Source: Polymorphobacter megasporae (GTDB lineage: Bacteria > Pseudomonadota > Alphaproteobacteria > Sphingomonadales > Sphingomonadaceae). From it: DNA of 64,000 bases. The translations under genes and the position numbers were made by a program. The notes below the pieces were generated by a model. The model saw only the letters and a list, made by a program, of their open reading frames with translations. It was not told the DNA's origin and searched no databases. The DNA is taken from assembly GCF_018982885.2 (NCBI RefSeq), contig NZ_CP081848.1, positions 992,001-1,056,000 on the forward strand, read 5' to 3'. Of the stretch, positions 1 to 8,851 are shown one piece after another (position 1 is the first letter of the stretch; every line of letters starts with the position of its first letter).

Positions 1-1114
1 CCTCGCCGTGGAGGTTGGTCGGGATGCCGCCCATGCAGTAATGTACAGTCGGCACCACCGGGATCGGCTCCTTCGTGGCGTCGAGGCCGGCGAAGATGCG
101 CACTGTCTCGATGATACCCGGCAGCCGCTCGAGCAGCTTTGCCCGCTCGATGTCTTCGAGGTGGAGCAGGATGTGATCCTTGCCCTCGCCGCATCCCCGT
201 CCCTCGCGGATTTCGATGCCCTCGGCATGACTGGTGATATCGCGGCTGGCGAGGTCCTTCTCGCGCGGCGCGTATTTCGCCATGAACCGTTCGCCGTCGG
301 CGTTCGTCAGATACCCGCCTTCGCCGCGTGCGCCCTCGGTTATCAGCGACCCGACGCCATATAGACCGGTGGGGTGGAACTGGATGAACTCCATGTCCTG
401 CAGCGGCAATCCAGCCCGCAACGCCATCGCGTTGCCGTCGCCAGTGCAAGTGTGAGCAGACGTGCAAGCCTCGTAGACACGGCCGAACCCGCCGGTCGCG
501 ACCACAGTGCGATGCGATCGGAAACGATGGATCGACCCGTCTTCGAGGCACCAGGCGAGCAGTCCGTGGCAAGTTCCGTCCTCGCCCATCAGAAAATCGA
601 GCGCGAAGTACTCGACGAAGAATTGCGCCTTGTGCTTCAGACACTGCGTATAGAGCGTGTGCAAGATGGCGTGGCCGGTGCGGTCGGCTGCGGCGCAGGA
701 TCGCTGCGCCAACTCGCCTTGGGCGAAGTGCGTGGTGTGGCCGCCGAAGCGGCGCTGGTAGATGCGCCCGTCCTCCGTACGACTGAACGGCACGCCGAGA
801 TGCTCGAGTTCGACCACTGCGGCGATCGCCTGCCGGCACATGAACTCGGCAGCATCTTGATCCGTCAGCCAGACGCCGCCCGCGACGGTGTCGTACATAT
901 GCCAGCGCCAGTCATCCTCGCCCATGTTCCCGAGCGCCGCGCTGATGCCGCCCTGCGCGGCGACGGTGTGGCTCCGGGTCGGGAACACCTTGCTGATGCA
1001 GGCGGTGGTGAGCCCACCCGCGACCATCCCCAACGTCGCGCGCAGCCCCGCGCCGCCGGCGCCGAGGACGACGACGTCGAATTCGTGGTCGATGATGTCA
1101 TAAGCTGGGGTCAC
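1..1114 (-). CDS. sdhA: succinate dehydrogenase flavoprotein subunit (partial, 3' end outside window)
   Basis: Catalytic FAD subunit of complex II, oxidising succinate to fumarate at the inner face of the cytoplasmic membrane. Reading begins at a GTG (1114-1112) that overlaps the sdhD stop as GTGA, giving [15 protein letters not shown] followed by the FAD dinucleotide motif GAGGAGLRA. Further in, the translation contains the HTVAAQGG-type region, the [16 protein letters not shown] stretch and the [11 protein letters not shown] active-site segment of SdhA/FrdA. About 371 codons are present and the C-terminal third is cut off by the window edge. The position directly after sdhC and sdhD and the SdhA-type N-terminus favour SdhA over fumarate reductase. 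Confidence 0.95.
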   Translation of the reverse strand, partial: MTPAYDIIDHEFDVVVLGAGGAGLRATLGMVAGGLTTACISKVFPTRSHTVAAQGGISAALGNMGEDDWRWHMYDTVAGGVWLTDQDAAEFMCRQAIAAVVELEHLGVPFSRTEDGRIYQRRFGGHTTHFAQGELAQRSCAAADRTGHAILHTLYTQCLKHKAQFFVEYFALDFLMGEDGTCHGLLAWCLEDGSIHRFRSHRTVVATGGFGRVYEACTSAHTCTGDGNAMALRAGLPLQDMEFIQFHPTGLYGVGSLITEGARGEGGYLTNADGERFMAKYAPREKDLASRDITSHAEGIEIREGRGCGEGKDHILLHLEDIERAKLLERLPGIIETVRIFAGLDATKEPIPVVPTVHYCMGGIPTNLHGE

Positions 1115-1542
1115 GACCCTCCTCCACCCGTGAAGACCTTCAAGATAGCGAGGACACCAGCGAGACCCAGGGCGAGCGCCAGCGCGAGAAGACCGATCTC
1201 GGCGAGGAACCTGTCCATGCGGCCATGCACGTAGTCCGCCATTATGGACCGCAGCCCGACCAGCGCGTGGAGCAGCATTGCTACGACGAATAGTAACATC
1301 ACGAAGGCGTTGAACGGCCGTGTGAGCCAGCCAGCGGCGATGTCGTGCGGCGCTGCCGCCATGTGAAGAACCGAGGCGACAAAATACAACCCCAGCGGAA
1401 TCAACGCCAGGGCGGTCAGTCGCTGCAGCCGCCATTCCGCGAGCCCGGTACCGGCGCTTCCCAAGCCGGCGACGCGGCGACGCCGAGAGTCGTCCCGCAA
1501 GGCGGTCGCACCCGCCGCAGCGTCATTGTCGCCCGCGCCCAT
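1111..1542 (-). CDS. sdhD: succinate dehydrogenase membrane anchor subunit
   Basis: One of the two membrane anchors of complex II, contributing to the haem b and quinone site. The 143-residue product has a charged N-terminus, then three hydrophobic helices. The middle helix carries the [17 protein letters not shown] stretch, matching the conserved His-x-x-x-Gly ... Asp-Tyr pattern of SdhD haem ligation. The ATG abuts the sdhC stop, and the TGA overlaps the GTG of sdhA, so the three genes are translationally coupled. The N-terminal 30 residues are Ala/Arg rich and longer than usual. Confidence 0.9.
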   Translation of the reverse strand: MGAGDNDAAAGATALRDDSRRRRVAGLGSAGTGLAEWRLQRLTALALIPLGLYFVASVLHMAAAPHDIAAGWLTRPFNAFVMLLFVVAMLLHALVGLRSIMADYVHGRMDRFLAEIGLLALALALGLAGVLAILKVFTGGGGS

Positions 1543-1923
1543 CTATCCGGCAATCACGAAGAGCCAGGAGGCTGCGGTCAGCAGACCGGTCGCCGCCAGA
1601 ACGGCGTATCCGCTCCGATACGCCGTCCGTAGCTCGAAGCCGAAGCCCGCATCCCAGGCGAGATGCCTGACGCCGTTGGTCAAATGGTAGAAGAACGCAA
1701 CCGACCAGGCCGCCAGCGCGAGAGTTCCCATTGGGGACGCGATCGCCGTCCGCGTCGCGCGGTATGTCTCACCCCCCGCCCCGATTGCGACCAGCCACCA
1801 GACGACCAGGACGGACCCGACCGACAGGACGATGCCCGATGCCCGATGCGCGATCGAGAGCACCGACGTCAGCTGCGGCCTATACCATGTCAGGTGCGGG
1901 GAGAGCGGTCGTTCGATCGGCAT
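1543..1923 (-). CDS. sdhC: succinate dehydrogenase cytochrome b556 subunit
   Basis: Large cytochrome b anchor of complex II. The 126-residue protein begins MPIERPLSPHLTWYRPQ, the family N-terminal signature. It has HRASG at residues 26-30 (quinone-site Ser) and HLTNGVRHLAWD near residues 80-91, which contains the haem-ligand His. Three transmembrane helices are evident. It starts only 31 bases after the end of the SMR gene on the same strand, so read-through from the amidase operon is possible, although sdh genes usually have their own promoter. Confidence 0.93.
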   Translation of the reverse strand: MPIERPLSPHLTWYRPQLTSVLSIAHRASGIVLSVGSVLVVWWLVAIGAGGETYRATRTAIASPMGTLALAAWSVAFFYHLTNGVRHLAWDAGFGFELRTAYRSGYAVLAATGLLTAASWLFVIAG

Positions 1924-1954
1924 AGTGAATGGCTTTCGTTGCTGAGCGCGACGA

Positions 1955-2266
1955 TCAGGCGAACTTCAAGGCGATGGTGGCCGCGACGATGACGAGGATC
2001 AGTCCGATGCGGATCATGCCTGCAGGCTCCCCGAACCAGATCATCCCGGCAACGACGGTTCCGATCGCACCCGTCCCGGTCCAGATCGCATACGCCGTCC
2101 CGAGCGGAATCGAGCGGATCGCGAGCTGCAGAAAAAACAGGCTGCACAACAGGCACGCGAAGAACCCAATCGTTGGAACCAAGTGCCGAAAGTTCTCACT
2201 CAGCCGAAACGTGGTCGTGAACGCGACCTCGAAGGCGCTGGCGAATAGAAGGAACACCCAGTTCAT
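1955..2266 (-). CDS. small multidrug resistance (SMR) family exporter
   Basis: A 103-residue, four-helix proton-coupled exporter of the EmrE/SugE(Gdx) family. It begins MNWVFLLFASAFEVAFTTTF. The membrane-embedded Glu at residue 13 in the first helix corresponds to the essential Glu14 of EmrE. The later GTGAIGTVVAGMIWFGEP stretch is the conserved third-helix/loop region. An in-frame extension upstream to 2671 has no family similarity, so the ATG at 2266 is preferred. It is the last gene of the amidase operon, 53 bases after the CobW-like gene. Whether it exports guanidinium-type ions or drugs cannot be told from sequence. Confidence 0.85.
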   Translation of the reverse strand: MNWVFLLFASAFEVAFTTTFRLSENFRHLVPTIGFFACLLCSLFFLQLAIRSIPLGTAYAIWTGTGAIGTVVAGMIWFGEPAGMIRIGLILVIVAATIALKFA

Positions 2267-2319
2267 GAAGCGCACAGTGTAGGCGGGTCCTCGCGCGGGT
2301 GCGGCTAAACCAGTATAGA

Positions 2320-3282
2320 TTAGTCGGTACCGATTGAGCGAAGCAGCCCGAAAGAGCGCATCGAACGCTCGATCGACGTGGGGTCGAGGCCGCGGACGAT
2401 GAACACCAGCTTCGATCGCCGGTCCATATCCGGCCACGCAGCCAAGTGGGTTGGAACGTGAACCAGCTGCTGCACGCCATGAACCGCGACGGGGCCCACG
2501 GCACCCTCGATGTTGAGCAGCCCCTTCACTCGCAGGATGCGGTCGCCGTGGCAGTGGAGCAGCATCGTCAGCCACAACCCGAACAGCGTCCAGTCGAGCG
2601 GATGGTCGATGATCAGCGACAGTGAGGCGGCTTGACCATGATGTCCTACCGGGCGGTCGATCGTGGCACATAGAGGACGCCCGTCGGCGAGCAGCGTTTC
2701 GGCGTCGAGCTCGTCCGTGGCGGCGACTACAAGTGCTGCATCAGGGTTGATCGCGCGCAGTTCGGCAATGAGTGCCGGAAGGCTTGCCGGCTCGGCGATA
2801 TCGGTCTTGGTGATCACGAGCCGATCGGCCACGGCAACCTGCACCAAGTTCTCGGGCTGTCGCATCAGCGTGTCGCGTCCGGCAACCGCGTCGACCGTTG
2901 TGATCACCGCACCCATCCGAAAATGATGGCGAAGTACCGGGTCGGCGGCGATCGTAGTCATCACCGGCAGCGGGTCGGCCAGCCCGGTCGACTCGATCAC
3001 CAGTCGCCGAAACGAGGGAACCTCGCCACGGTCGCGGCGCGAATGCAGCGTCCTAATCGCCTGGGACAGCTCTCCTCGGACCGTGCAACACACGCATCCG
3101 GACCGGAGCAGCACGACCGTCTCGTCGATGCGCTCCAATAGATGGTGGTCTAGCCCGACCTCGCCGAACTCGTTTATCAGGACCGCGGTGTCGGTAAGCG
3201 CTGGATGCCGGAGCAACCGGCCTAGAAGGCTCGTTTTGCCCGAGCCCAGAAACCCGGTCAGCAGGATCACCGGTGTCTTCAT
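2320..3282 (-). CDS. CobW/COG0523-family GTPase (putative metallochaperone)
   Basis: A 320-residue G3E-family GTPase. The Walker A motif GFLGSGKT is at residues 10-17, the CxCC metal motif (SGCVCCTVRG) at about 61-70, the switch/Walker B ESTGLADP at 97-104, and the base-recognition TKTD at 158-161. A CobW C-terminal domain follows. Family members deliver Zn, Co, Fe or other metals to client enzymes using GTP. The start lies 3 bases after the stop of the small CSLCG gene, so it is co-translated with the deacetylase/amidase genes and its client is probably one of them. The bound metal is unknown. Confidence 0.9.
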   Translation of the reverse strand: MKTPVILLTGFLGSGKTSLLGRLLRHPALTDTAVLINEFGEVGLDHHLLERIDETVVLLRSGCVCCTVRGELSQAIRTLHSRRDRGEVPSFRRLVIESTGLADPLPVMTTIAADPVLRHHFRMGAVITTVDAVAGRDTLMRQPENLVQVAVADRLVITKTDIAEPASLPALIAELRAINPDAALVVAATDELDAETLLADGRPLCATIDRPVGHHGQAASLSLIIDHPLDWTLFGLWLTMLLHCHGDRILRVKGLLNIEGAVGPVAVHGVQQLVHVPTHLAAWPDMDRRSKLVFIVRGLDPTSIERSMRSFGLLRSIGTD

Positions 3283-3285
3283 GCG

Positions 3286-3597
3286 TCAAGCAGCGTCGAA
3301 TGCGTTGGCGAGAGGATCGGCGGGATGCCCGAGCAGCGTCTCCACCACGATCCACAGATGGCCTAACGTATCGACGATCTCGGTCCGTCCTGTGCGGGTC
3401 GACAGCAGAAACGCCGCGCCGTTCCAATCGGCGAGCTCGAGTCCGAATGGGCCGAGAATCCGCCGAGCGTGCGCGATCCGCCGCGCTCGTTCGCGACGGC
3501 GTTCGACAGGACCCGTGTTGCGGGTGAACGTCCCCGGCCGGTCATGGGCATCCGCCCAATGCTCCGCTCCGCCCAGCACCCCACACAGCGAACACAT
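3286..3597 (-). CDS. small conserved protein with N-terminal CSLCG motif
   Basis: A 103-residue soluble protein starting MCSLCGVLGGAEHWADAH. The two cysteines at positions 2 and 5 form a CxxC pair close to a downstream His cluster, which suggests a metal site. The rest is an Arg-rich helical segment (about 30-48) and a C-terminal region GLELADWNGAAFLLS followed by TEIVDTLGHLWIVVE. I recognise the sequence type as one that accompanies CobW-like, deacetylase and amidase genes, but know no function for it. It sits between the deacetylase (1-base gap) and the CobW-like GTPase (3-base gap), so all three are probably made together. Confidence 0.75.
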   Translation of the reverse strand: MCSLCGVLGGAEHWADAHDRPGTFTRNTGPVERRRERARRIAHARRILGPFGLELADWNGAAFLLSTRTGRTEIVDTLGHLWIVVETLLGHPADPLANAFDAA

Positions 3598-3598
3598 A

Positions 3599-4477
3599 TT
3601 ATCTGCGCGGCGAGCGGCGAGCGAAGTCGTCGGCTATCTCATCCATCGTCACGAAGTGCACGCCCGGCCGTGCCGTCATATACTCGTAAAGCCGTTCCAA
3701 CATCAGCAGTACGTGCGGCCGCCCCGAGACGTCGGGATGGATCGTCATCGGGAACACCGCATAGTCGTATTCGCGATAGACCCAGTCGAACTGGTCGCGC
3801 CACATCTGCTCAATGTCGCGAGGATTGACGAAGCCGTGGCTATTCGGCGCTTTTTTTATGAACAGCATCGGCGGCAGGTCGTCCAGACACCAGTTGGCCG
3901 GAATTTCGATCAACTCGGTTTCGTGGCCCCGAACAAGCGGCTTCATCCAGTCGGACGGCTGCTTCGAATAGTCGATCTTGGTCCACGTATCGCCGACACG
4001 GACGTAATACGGCTGATAGTCGTTGTGCATCAGAGAGTGGTCGTACTTGATCCCACGTTCGAGAAGCAGCTCGTTGGTGACGGTCGAGAACTCCCACCAA
4101 GGCGCTGCATAACCGGTGGGCCGCTTACCCGACAACGCCGTGACCAAGTCGATCGACCGATCGAGCACCGCCACCTCCTGCTCACGGGTCATCGCGATCG
4201 GATTTTCGTGACTGTAGCCGTGGATACCGATCTCGTGGCCGGCGTCCGCGACCGCCTTCATCTGCTCGGGAAAGGTTTCGATCGAGTGGCCGGGAATGAA
4301 CCATGTCGTCCTGATCCCCCAACGGTTGAACATCTTCAGGAGACGCAGGCTGCCGACTTCGCCGGCGAACAGACCGCGGGAGATGTCGTCCGGCGAGTCC
4401 TCGCCGCCATACGAGCCGAGCCAACCGGCAACTGCATCGACATCGACGCCGAAGCTACACAGGATTTCCTTGGTCAT
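3599..4477 (-). CDS. NodB-homology (polysaccharide deacetylase-like) hydrolase
   Basis: A 292-residue cytoplasmic carbohydrate-esterase-4 fold protein with no signal peptide. The metal triad is visible: the Asp pair in [11 protein letters not shown] (Asp12/Asp14) and HGYSH at residues 86-90. APWWEFS and a C-terminal [13 protein letters not shown] segment are typical of the HpPgdA/PuuE-like branch. Enzymes of this branch act on small amides or cyclic ureides as well as on sugars, so a role in nitrogen-compound catabolism is at least as likely as wall modification. It lies between the amidase (10-base gap) and the CSLCG gene. The substrate is not inferable. Confidence 0.85.
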   Translation of the reverse strand: MTKEILCSFGVDVDAVAGWLGSYGGEDSPDDISRGLFAGEVGSLRLLKMFNRWGIRTTWFIPGHSIETFPEQMKAVADAGHEIGIHGYSHENPIAMTREQEVAVLDRSIDLVTALSGKRPTGYAAPWWEFSTVTNELLLERGIKYDHSLMHNDYQPYYVRVGDTWTKIDYSKQPSDWMKPLVRGHETELIEIPANWCLDDLPPMLFIKKAPNSHGFVNPRDIEQMWRDQFDWVYREYDYAVFPMTIHPDVSGRPHVLLMLERLYEYMTARPGVHFVTMDEIADDFARRSPRR

Positions 4478-4487
4478 AATCGGGTCC

Positions 4488-5840
4488 TCAATGATTGAGA
4501 GCGGGTCGTATCAATGGCTCGGCGGCAAGCGCGGCGGCGAGCAGGTGATTGTCGCGCCCGGGGCCGCTCGACAGCATGAGCGCGGTCGGGAGCCCTCGCT
4601 GGTCGCTGCCGCTCGGGATCGACACACTGCACCAGTCGAGGAAATTGCCCAGGGCCGTGTTGCGCATCGTCCGCATGTTGGTGGCGGCGAATAGAGCGTC
4701 GTCGGTCTCGAGCGGAACGAGCAGCGGTGCGACGTGCGGAACGGTGGGGAACGCAAGCAGCGTGCCTCCATCAAACAACGCCTCAAGTTCCGCAGTCAAG
4801 CACAGCCGCGCCGCGCGTATCGCCGCCTCGGCCTCCGCATCGATATCCGCGCCACGGATCATACGCGCGAACACCTGCCGGTCGATGCACGCCGCGTCTG
4901 TCGCTAACCGGTGCGCATGCAGGCGGTACGCCTCGAGCGTGACGAGCGTGCCATACCGTTCGTTGAGCGCAAGCACCGCGTCGAGGGTCGGAATGGCACG
5001 ATGCTCGACCTTCGCACCGGCATCGGCGAGACGGACGAGCGCGGCTTCGGCGTTCATCCGAACTGCGGTCTCGGTGCCATCCCATACCGCGTTGGACGGC
5101 ACGACGATGTGAACCCCTTGGATCGTTCCACGGCGCAGTTCGGGGGCGCGGATCCCTCGCGCGGCGGCGTCGACGACGATGGCGTCCGAGAGCGTGCCGC
5201 AGATCACGCCCGCTGTATCGAGCGTCTCCGACAGCGGGAAGCAGCCATCGAGTGGCCAACGCTGACTCGATGGCTTGAAGCCGACGACCCCGTTGAAAGC
5301 CGCCGGCACACGTATCGACCCGCTCGTGTCGGTGCCGACCGCGATTGGCACCAGCCCTCGCGCGACTGCGGTGCCGCAGCCCGACGAAGAGCCGCCAGGG
5401 ACACGCGGCTCGTCGGACCAGGGATTTCGGGGCGTTCCGAAGTGCGGGTTCAACCCGAGCACCGAGAACGCGAACTCCGTGAGATTGAGCTTGCCGACCG
5501 TCACTGCACCAGCCTGCGCGAGGCGATGCACAAGCAGCGCGTCCTCCTCGGACGGCGTGTTCCCGAGGGTGTGGGATCCGGCCCGCGTCACCTCGCCCTT
5601 GAGATCAAACAGATCCTTCCAGGCGATGGGAACGCCGTCCAACAGTCCGATATCGTGGCCATCTTGATAACGCGTTGCCGATGCAGCCGCCTCGTCGGCG
5701 GCACGACGCGCCGTCGTCAGGACGAAGATCGCTTCGTCAGGGGCGCTCGCGATGCCTTCCAAAACCCGGCCCGCGACATCGCGGGGGTCGTCTGATCCGG
5801 CGGTGAACCGCGCGATCTGCCGTGCGATGTCGAATTCCAT
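4488..5840 (-). CDS. amidase-signature family amidohydrolase
   Basis: A 450-residue amidase-signature enzyme hydrolysing a C-N amide bond. The catalytic Lys is in IAWKDLFD (Lys75), the cis-Ser in the [12 protein letters not shown] loop (Ser151-153), and the nucleophilic Ser in [14 protein letters not shown] (about Ser175). The glycine usual at the fourth position of that last motif is replaced by Ser173. The ATG at 5840 gives the family N-terminus ([12 protein letters not shown]). An in-frame extension to 5984 is low-complexity Arg-rich and unlikely. The start overlaps the stop of an upstream reading frame as TGATG. It is the first well-formed gene of the amidase-deacetylase-CSLCG-CobW-SMR operon. 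Confidence 0.9.
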   Translation of the reverse strand: MEFDIARQIARFTAGSDDPRDVAGRVLEGIASAPDEAIFVLTTARRAADEAAASATRYQDGHDIGLLDGVPIAWKDLFDLKGEVTRAGSHTLGNTPSEEDALLVHRLAQAGAVTVGKLNLTEFAFSVLGLNPHFGTPRNPWSDEPRVPGGSSSGCGTAVARGLVPIAVGTDTSGSIRVPAAFNGVVGFKPSSQRWPLDGCFPLSETLDTAGVICGTLSDAIVVDAAARGIRAPELRRGTIQGVHIVVPSNAVWDGTETAVRMNAEAALVRLADAGAKVEHRAIPTLDAVLALNERYGTLVTLEAYRLHAHRLATDAACIDRQVFARMIRGADIDAEAEAAIRAARLCLTAELEALFDGGTLLAFPTVPHVAPLLVPLETDDALFAATNMRTMRNTALGNFLDWCSVSIPSGSDQRGLPTALMLSSGPGRDNHLLAAALAAEPLIRPALNH

Positions 5841-6057
5841 CACGGATGCTCCGATCGGCTGCCGCCGGCGACCGCAAGACTGCTCTCGATGCCACGAAGC
5901 AGGCCGACCGACATCAAGCCGACCACGTTGCTGTCTGGTTTGACGTCGACGACATGCTCGACCGACTTCCCGGCGCCGTCCCATCCACGAGAATGATCAT
6001 CAGACTCTCGCAAAGCACCAGAGCGGCGCGGCCTTCAGGGTTGGAATGGGAGTGCAT
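5840..6057 (-). pseudogene. small frame-broken gene upstream of the amidase
   Basis: From an ATG at 6057 the frame reads MHSHSNPEGRAALVLCESL and continues ILVDG, then loses protein-like character and stops at 5914. A second frame reads KSVEHVVDVKPDSNVVGLM and then SVGLLRGIESSLAVAGG, ending in a TGA at 5842-5840 that overlaps the amidase ATG (TGATG). Protein-like N- and C-terminal halves in different frames, with coupling to the next gene, suggest one small gene of about 72 codons carrying a frameshift. It may also be a sequencing error. The family is not firmly recognised. Confidence 0.4.
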
Positions 6058-6392
6058 TCGCCCTTTTTAGCGGTCCCCATCAAATGAGCAGCGAAACCAG
6101 TTTAGTTTTTCCAATCGTCCGAGATGGCTACGACCGACGCGTTCGACCGATGTGGACCTACCGGAACATCGCCGGACAATGTCCGAACCAATCGGGTCGG
6201 ACGCGGACAAGATCCTCGCCGTTCGCCAGAGGAACGATGCACTGATCATCTTGTTCGGGAGCGTTCCGCGATGGCAGACGCAACGGCGGCGGCGCGCGAT
6301 GACGCATGTCGACCATCGCCGAATTCTTGAAATCCACTCCGAACGGTGGGTCTCGCTGACGTCGAGATGGCCGCGAACGACGATCGCAACCT
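6058..6392. other. intergenic stretch between the amidase operon and corA-like gene
   Basis: No convincing coding frame on either strand. An AAACCAGTTTAG segment near 6095-6108 resembles one half of the TTAACTGGTTAA inverted repeats found elsewhere in the window. The promoter of the leftward amidase operon is expected here but no clear -35/-10 pair was identified. Confidence 0.4.
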
Positions 6393-7412
6393 TCAGAGCC
6401 ACGTCGCGCGCTTGAAACGTAAATACAGGGTGCCGCAGGCAACCGCCATGCCCGCAAGGACCACGAAGTAGCCGTAGTGCGTCTTCAACTCCGGCATGTA
6501 AACGAAATTCATCCCGTAGATACCAGCAACCGCCGTTGGAACGGCCAGTATGGCTGCCCAGGCAGCGAGTTTCCGCGTGATGTCGCCCGTCCGCTGCTGT
6601 TCCAGCAGGCTGCTGATCTCGAACACCGAAGTAAGGACCTCCCGTAGGCCGTCGACGGTCGCCAGGATGTGTCCGATGTGATCCAAGACATCGCGGAAGT
6701 AGGGGCGCACGGTCGGGTCGAGACAAGGCAAGTCGAGACTGACGAGTTTGCTCGCGATCTCGCCCATCGACCGCAGGACGCGGCTTAGGCGCGTGAGGTC
6801 GTGCCGCATGTCGAAGATGCGCAGCACATCGCGACGCTCGAGGAAACTGTCGAGCGTCCGCCGCTCCATCGCAATCACCTCCTCTTCCAGCATTTCGACC
6901 AGAGGCAGGTAGTCATCGACGATCGAGTCGAGAATCGCGTGGACGACATAGTGGACACCGTGGACGAGGAGCGAAGGTGCCGCCTCCAGGTGATCACGAA
7001 CTCCGACCTGATCCTCGGTCAGTGCTCCGAGACGAACAGTTATGACATGACTGTGGCCGACGAATACCGCCGTCTCGCTGTAGTAGACCCGCCTGTCGTT
7101 AAGACCGGCGGCACAAGCGATGACGAACAGCTGATCGCCGTATACGTTTAGTTTCGGTGACTGGTGCGCTTTCAGGGCGTCGGCGACTGAAAGCGGATGG
7201 AGCCCGTAGCGAGCCGCAAGCGTCTGCATCTCGTGAGGGCTAGGGTCGGCGACGTCGATCCAGACAAAGCTGGAGCGATCGTCGGGGTAGTCGATCGTCT
7301 CGTCCAGCATGACCGAGCGCCCACGCGCGCCTCCTTGATACAGGCCCGCTGAAACGATCGCCACTCGGGAAACTCCTTGCCGGACATGCCGACGAACGAA
7401 ATCGCGCGACAC
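6393..7412 (-). CDS. CorA-family divalent-cation transporter
   Basis: A 339-residue member of the CorA/2-TM-GxN family, which moves Mg2+ (or Co2+, Ni2+, Zn2+) through a pentameric membrane pore. The long N-terminal cytoplasmic alpha/beta domain and helical stalk (about residues 150-275) are followed by two C-terminal membrane helices. The first ends in the selectivity signature YGMNF (GMN at 300-302). The first 33 residues are Arg/Val rich and partly outside the usual family N-terminus, so an internal start near MLDETIDYPDD (residue 35) is possible. It is encoded alone and points away from the SDR gene. Confidence 0.9.
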   Translation of the reverse strand: MSRDFVRRHVRQGVSRVAIVSAGLYQGGARGRSVMLDETIDYPDDRSSFVWIDVADPSPHEMQTLAARYGLHPLSVADALKAHQSPKLNVYGDQLFVIACAAGLNDRRVYYSETAVFVGHSHVITVRLGALTEDQVGVRDHLEAAPSLLVHGVHYVVHAILDSIVDDYLPLVEMLEEEVIAMERRTLDSFLERRDVLRIFDMRHDLTRLSRVLRSMGEIASKLVSLDLPCLDPTVRPYFRDVLDHIGHILATVDGLREVLTSVFEISSLLEQQRTGDITRKLAAWAAILAVPTAVAGIYGMNFVYMPELKTHYGYFVVLAGMAVACGTLYLRFKRATWL

Positions 7413-7550
7413 CTCTTCGTGCGCTCGATGCCATGCAGCCGACTGTCGGATTTTGGGCCGCCGCCGACGCAGCGGTCCTCCAGTCCGAAGATATCCGGCT
7501 GACAGCCAAACACTGCTTTCTTCATGACCGCGCCACGCCGCATGTGTGCC

Positions 7551-8333
7551 TCAGGCGTGGACGGCGCCTCGATCGACCTGAATGGACTGCCCGGTGATGC
7601 TCGCCGACAGATCGCTTGCCAGGAACAGAAAGGCGCCAGTTACGTCGGCCGGCTCGATGAACCCCGGCAGCGACTGTTGCGCAGTAATGCCGTCGAGGAT
7701 CGAGTCCCTTGTCTGCCCGGTGGCCTCGACGAGGTGATCGAGCGAACGCAGCGCCGCCTCCGTGCGGACCCACCCGGGCGCCACCGCATTGACGCGAATG
7801 CCGCGCGGACCGAGTTCCTTGGCCCAGGTCCGCACAAGGCCGAGCGTAGCGTGCTTGGACGCGGCGTAGGCTGAGAACCCCGGCTCGGCGGTTCGCGACC
7901 AGATCGACGCGGTGCAGATTATCGACGCGCCGCGTGGCATGCGAGGCAGCAAAGCCTGCGTGATCGACCAGGTGCCGACAATATTTATCCGACTGATCCG
8001 CTCGACGAGTGCCAGGGTTTCGGGCGACGGGTCGGCGATCCAGGTGAGGCCCTCGAGCCCGGCGTTGTTGACCAGGATGTCGGGCGCCGGGACCTCGATC
8101 GCGAACCTCTCGACCGCGGCGCGGTCGGTGATGTCGCAACGATGACCGGTGACCCGCCCGCCCGTGGGTGACCGCATCCGGAGGGCCGCCTGGTCCACAT
8201 CGTCGCTTTCAGCGACGATGTGGACCTTCGCTCCGGCGTCGGCGAAAGCCTTCGCAATCGCGTAGCCGATGCCCCGGCTTGCACCCGTGACAACGGCGGT
8301 CCGTCCCGACAGGTCGATGATCGGGATGGCCAT
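7551..8333 (-). CDS. short-chain dehydrogenase/reductase (SDR)
   Basis: A 260-residue classical SDR. It has the cofactor motif TGASRGIG (residues 16-23), NNAG (89-92), and the catalytic Ser143, Tyr156 and Lys160 in TASIWSRTAEPGFSAYAASK. The closing TGQSIQVDRGAV is the typical SDR C-terminal region. It uses NAD(P)H to reduce or oxidise an unknown alcohol or ketone in the cytoplasm. It starts 2 bases after the SnoaL-like gene ends, so the two form an operon. A truncated relative of this gene survives at 14139-14291. Confidence 0.88.
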   Translation of the reverse strand: MAIPIIDLSGRTAVVTGASRGIGYAIAKAFADAGAKVHIVAESDDVDQAALRMRSPTGGRVTGHRCDITDRAAVERFAIEVPAPDILVNNAGLEGLTWIADPSPETLALVERISRINIVGTWSITQALLPRMPRGASIICTASIWSRTAEPGFSAYAASKHATLGLVRTWAKELGPRGIRVNAVAPGWVRTEAALRSLDHLVEATGQTRDSILDGITAQQSLPGFIEPADVTGAFLFLASDLSASITGQSIQVDRGAVHA

Positions 8334-8335
8334 GC

Positions 8336-8794
8336 TCAGCCCACCTTCGTCAAGACGCCGGCGATATCCGAGTTGCCGAGCGGCAGCACGCCGAGCTGGA
8401 AGAACAGCCCAAGCGTGTCTTCGTGATAGACGTACTCGACGACCTTGCCGGCTCTGAACCGGAATATCTCGGCACCGTAGATGTCGACGGCGCGCCCCGT
8501 GCCGGGTATTCCGTAAAAGTCGCCCGTGTGGGTGCCCTGCAGCCGGAAGCGACTCGCGACCTGGTCCCCTTCAGCGATCAGCTCGACGACGTCCTCACGG
8601 ATATCGGGAAAGGCCGTGCGCCAGAAACGGACAAGCGTCTTGAACCCCTCACGCCCGGTCGGCCATCCGGGCAGGAAATGGCCATGCTTCACGTCGGATG
8701 CGAAGATCTCGTCCACGCTGTCCATATCGCCTTGGTTCCAACAGCTGGCGTAGATTCGCTTAACAGTGGCCTTATCGCGGTCTTGATCGGTCAT
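8336..8794 (-). CDS. SnoaL-like / ester cyclase family protein (copy 1)
   Basis: A 152-residue NTF2-fold protein, MTDQDRDKATVKRIYASCWN..., of the SnoaL-like polyketide-cyclase/ketosteroid-isomerase superfamily. Conserved features include HGHFLPGWPTGREGF, AFPDIREDVVELIAEGD and GIPGTGRAVDIYGAEIFRF. It is nearly identical in layout to the copy at 14368-14826. Proteins of this type act as small cyclases, isomerases or binding proteins; the substrate is unknown. It precedes the SDR gene by 2 bases and follows a decayed crp-like gene. Confidence 0.8.
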   Translation of the reverse strand: MTDQDRDKATVKRIYASCWNQGDMDSVDEIFASDVKHGHFLPGWPTGREGFKTLVRFWRTAFPDIREDVVELIAEGDQVASRFRLQGTHTGDFYGIPGTGRAVDIYGAEIFRFRAGKVVEYVYHEDTLGLFFQLGVLPLGNSDIAGVLTKVG

Positions 8795-8851
8795 CGAGGC
8801 TCTCCCGGGTTGAGGTTGCAGGACATGTTTCGAGGGAACCGGGTAACGGAC

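Noticed and set aside
374-1234. 286-codon plus-strand frame over sdhA/sdhD
   Set aside because: The minus strand encodes SdhA and SdhD with conserved motifs; the plus frame is a high-GC shadow.
3083-4498. 471-codon plus-strand frame over the deacetylase
   Set aside because: It lies opposite the deacetylase, the CSLCG gene and the CobW 5' end, and is Arg/Pro rich without motifs.
6067-6726. 219-codon minus frame downstream of and within the CorA-like gene
   Set aside because: It overlaps the CorA coding end in another frame and has no family-like segment.
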